Source: Clostridia bacterium (lineage in GTDB: Bacteria > Bacillota_A > Clostridia > Oscillospirales > CAG-272). Taken from it: 6,259 nt of DNA. Below, one piece after another: positions 5,446 through 6,259 of the stretch. The notes beneath the pieces are model-generated. The model did no database searches, was not told the origin of the DNA, and saw nothing but the letters and a program-made list of their open reading frames with translations. The number at the start of each line of letters is the position of its first letter. Position 1 is the first letter of the stretch. The position numbers were made by a program, and so were the translations under genes. The stretch covers positions 1 through 6,259 of the forward strand of contig JAFYPS010000179.1 in the NCBI GenBank assembly GCA_017547395.1. The letters are read 5' to 3'.

Positions 5446-6259
5446 TTATTTTGGCATATATGTGTTCATAAGCTCCGTCTTTTTAAGGCGCTTTTGCTCA
5501 ACGTATGCGTTGCGGATCTCTTTTATAAGAGATTTATCCTCGCCAAGAGCTTCAAGAACGCCCTTAAGCTCGGCAAGAAGTGAGTCCATCTTATCGTCGC
5601 ACTCATTCTCAAGTGCATTGCCTCTCGGAATAACCACTCTCTCAAGCATCTCAAGCTTGCCGCGTGTGTTATGCTTGTTTCTCGGGAGAGCAATATATTC
5701 TTTTTTCAAGGCTTCGACAAGTTCGTCTATTTTATTCAGATAAGTTGCTCTGAGAAGATATATCTCGGCAATTATCTCGTTTTTTCTGTTTCTAAGCGCA
5801 ACAGTATTTTCTTCATCGGGCGTCAAAGGCGTTTCTTTGACAGAGGTCACCGCAACGGTCACAGCAGGAGCTGTAGCCACGGTAGTAGCAGAGGTTTCCT
5901 CAGGGGCCTCGATTATTTCAAAGGTCGTTTCGCTACCCGTTGTCGTAACCGCCGAGGTATCTTCCGTCACCACCGTAGTTTCCTCGGGCGAAGGAGCAGT
6001 GGTCACAGAAGCAAGCGTTTCACCCATAATGAGTTTCAGCGCGTCCTCATATGACAAAAGTCCCGACTCGAGCATCTTTCTTTCCTCTTCCGTAAGGTCA
6101 CGCATCGTAACGTCGGTCAGTTTGTCTAAAATTTCCTGAGTTTTTCTATCATTTTCCGCTTCCTGTGATACGATAGCCTCGTTTGACGAGGTCACCGCAA
6201 CGTAATCGATGTAAAGCTCTTCTCTGAATACGTATGCACCGATAAGCAATGCAGTAAGC
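5446..6259 (-). CDS. Secreted or membrane-anchored Thr/Glu-rich protein with a C-terminal helical domain (5' end outside window)
   Basis: The stop is TAA at 5446-5448 and the frame is still open at the right edge, so the N-terminus is missing; about 270 residues are visible. The first visible residues (LTALLIGAYVF) look like the end of a signal peptide or membrane anchor. They are followed by a charged helix (~24-80, with LTEEERKML and LLSYEDALKLI), then a ~60-residue Thr/Val/Ala/Glu/Pro-rich low-complexity linker (~80-143), and a strongly charged, probably coiled-coil C-terminal domain (~148-262) with ALPRNKHNTRGKLEMLE and the single cysteine of NECDDK. The low-complexity linker suggests a wall-spanning stalk. 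It sits 32 nt upstream of the SLH gene on the same strand, pointing to a shared envelope role. I do not recognise a named family. A TTG at 6249 could formally start the frame but lies inside the hydrophobic stretch without a ribosome binding site. Confidence 0.8.
   Translation of the reverse strand, partial: LTALLIGAYVFREELYIDYVAVTSSNEAIVSQEAENDRKTQEILDKLTDVTMRDLTEEERKMLESGLLSYEDALKLIMGETLASVTTAPSPEETTVVTEDTSAVTTTGSETTFEIIEAPEETSATTVATAPAVTVAVTSVKETPLTPDEENTVALRNRKNEIIAEIYLLRATYLNKIDELVEALKKEYIALPRNKHNTRGKLEMLERVVIPRGNALENECDDKMDSLLAELKGVLEALGEDKSLIKEIRNAYVEQKRLKKTELMNTYMPK

Noticed and set aside
6247..6249. TTG at 6249 as start of the Thr/Glu-rich protein
   Set aside because: The frame stays open to the window edge (codons for L-T-A precede it) and the codon lies within a hydrophobic export segment; the gene is treated as truncated by the window.

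Overview
The window looks like a chromosomal stretch of an anaerobic Gram-positive bacterium of the class Clostridia, probably a gut Oscillospiraceae/Ruminococcaceae-type organism. This is inferred from GGAGG-type ribosome binding sites, A/T-flanked intrinsic terminators, an S-layer-homology (SLH) protein with an InlB/Listeria-Bacteroides-type repeat, a DUF975-like membrane protein and a Clostridia-style SorE/1-phosphofructokinase pair. No phage, transposase, CRISPR, tRNA or rRNA is visible.

Layout. 1-258 (+): the C-terminal end of a DUF975-like membrane protein, converging on a symmetric terminator (269-295) shared with the next operon. 417-2646 (-): a two-gene sugar-phosphate operon, transcribed right to left, with an L-sorbose-1-phosphate reductase (SorE-type, zinc MDR superfamily) first and a 1-phosphofructokinase-type PfkB kinase second. 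2647-2979: a 333-bp gene-free region, the most unusual part of the window. It carries two palindromes close to sorE, a near-consensus promoter on the opposite strand, and about 130 bp of stacked inverted repeats that include a strong terminator hairpin. 2980-3654 (-): a four-helix membrane protein with its own promoter. 3761-5413 (-): a secreted SLH protein. 5446-6259 (-): a secreted or membrane-anchored Thr/Glu-rich, helical protein that runs off the right edge and lies 32 nt upstream of the SLH gene, probably in the same transcript.

How it fits together. The sorE/kinase pair suggests ketose- or polyol-phosphate metabolism feeding fructose-1,6-bisphosphate into glycolysis. No transporter or regulator is present in the window, so the true substrate is open. 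The two right-hand genes form a cell-envelope module. The best candidate for something undescribed is a small plus-strand RNA from about 2834, antisense to the 3' untranslated region of the membrane-protein gene; it is supported here only by promoter and hairpin geometry.
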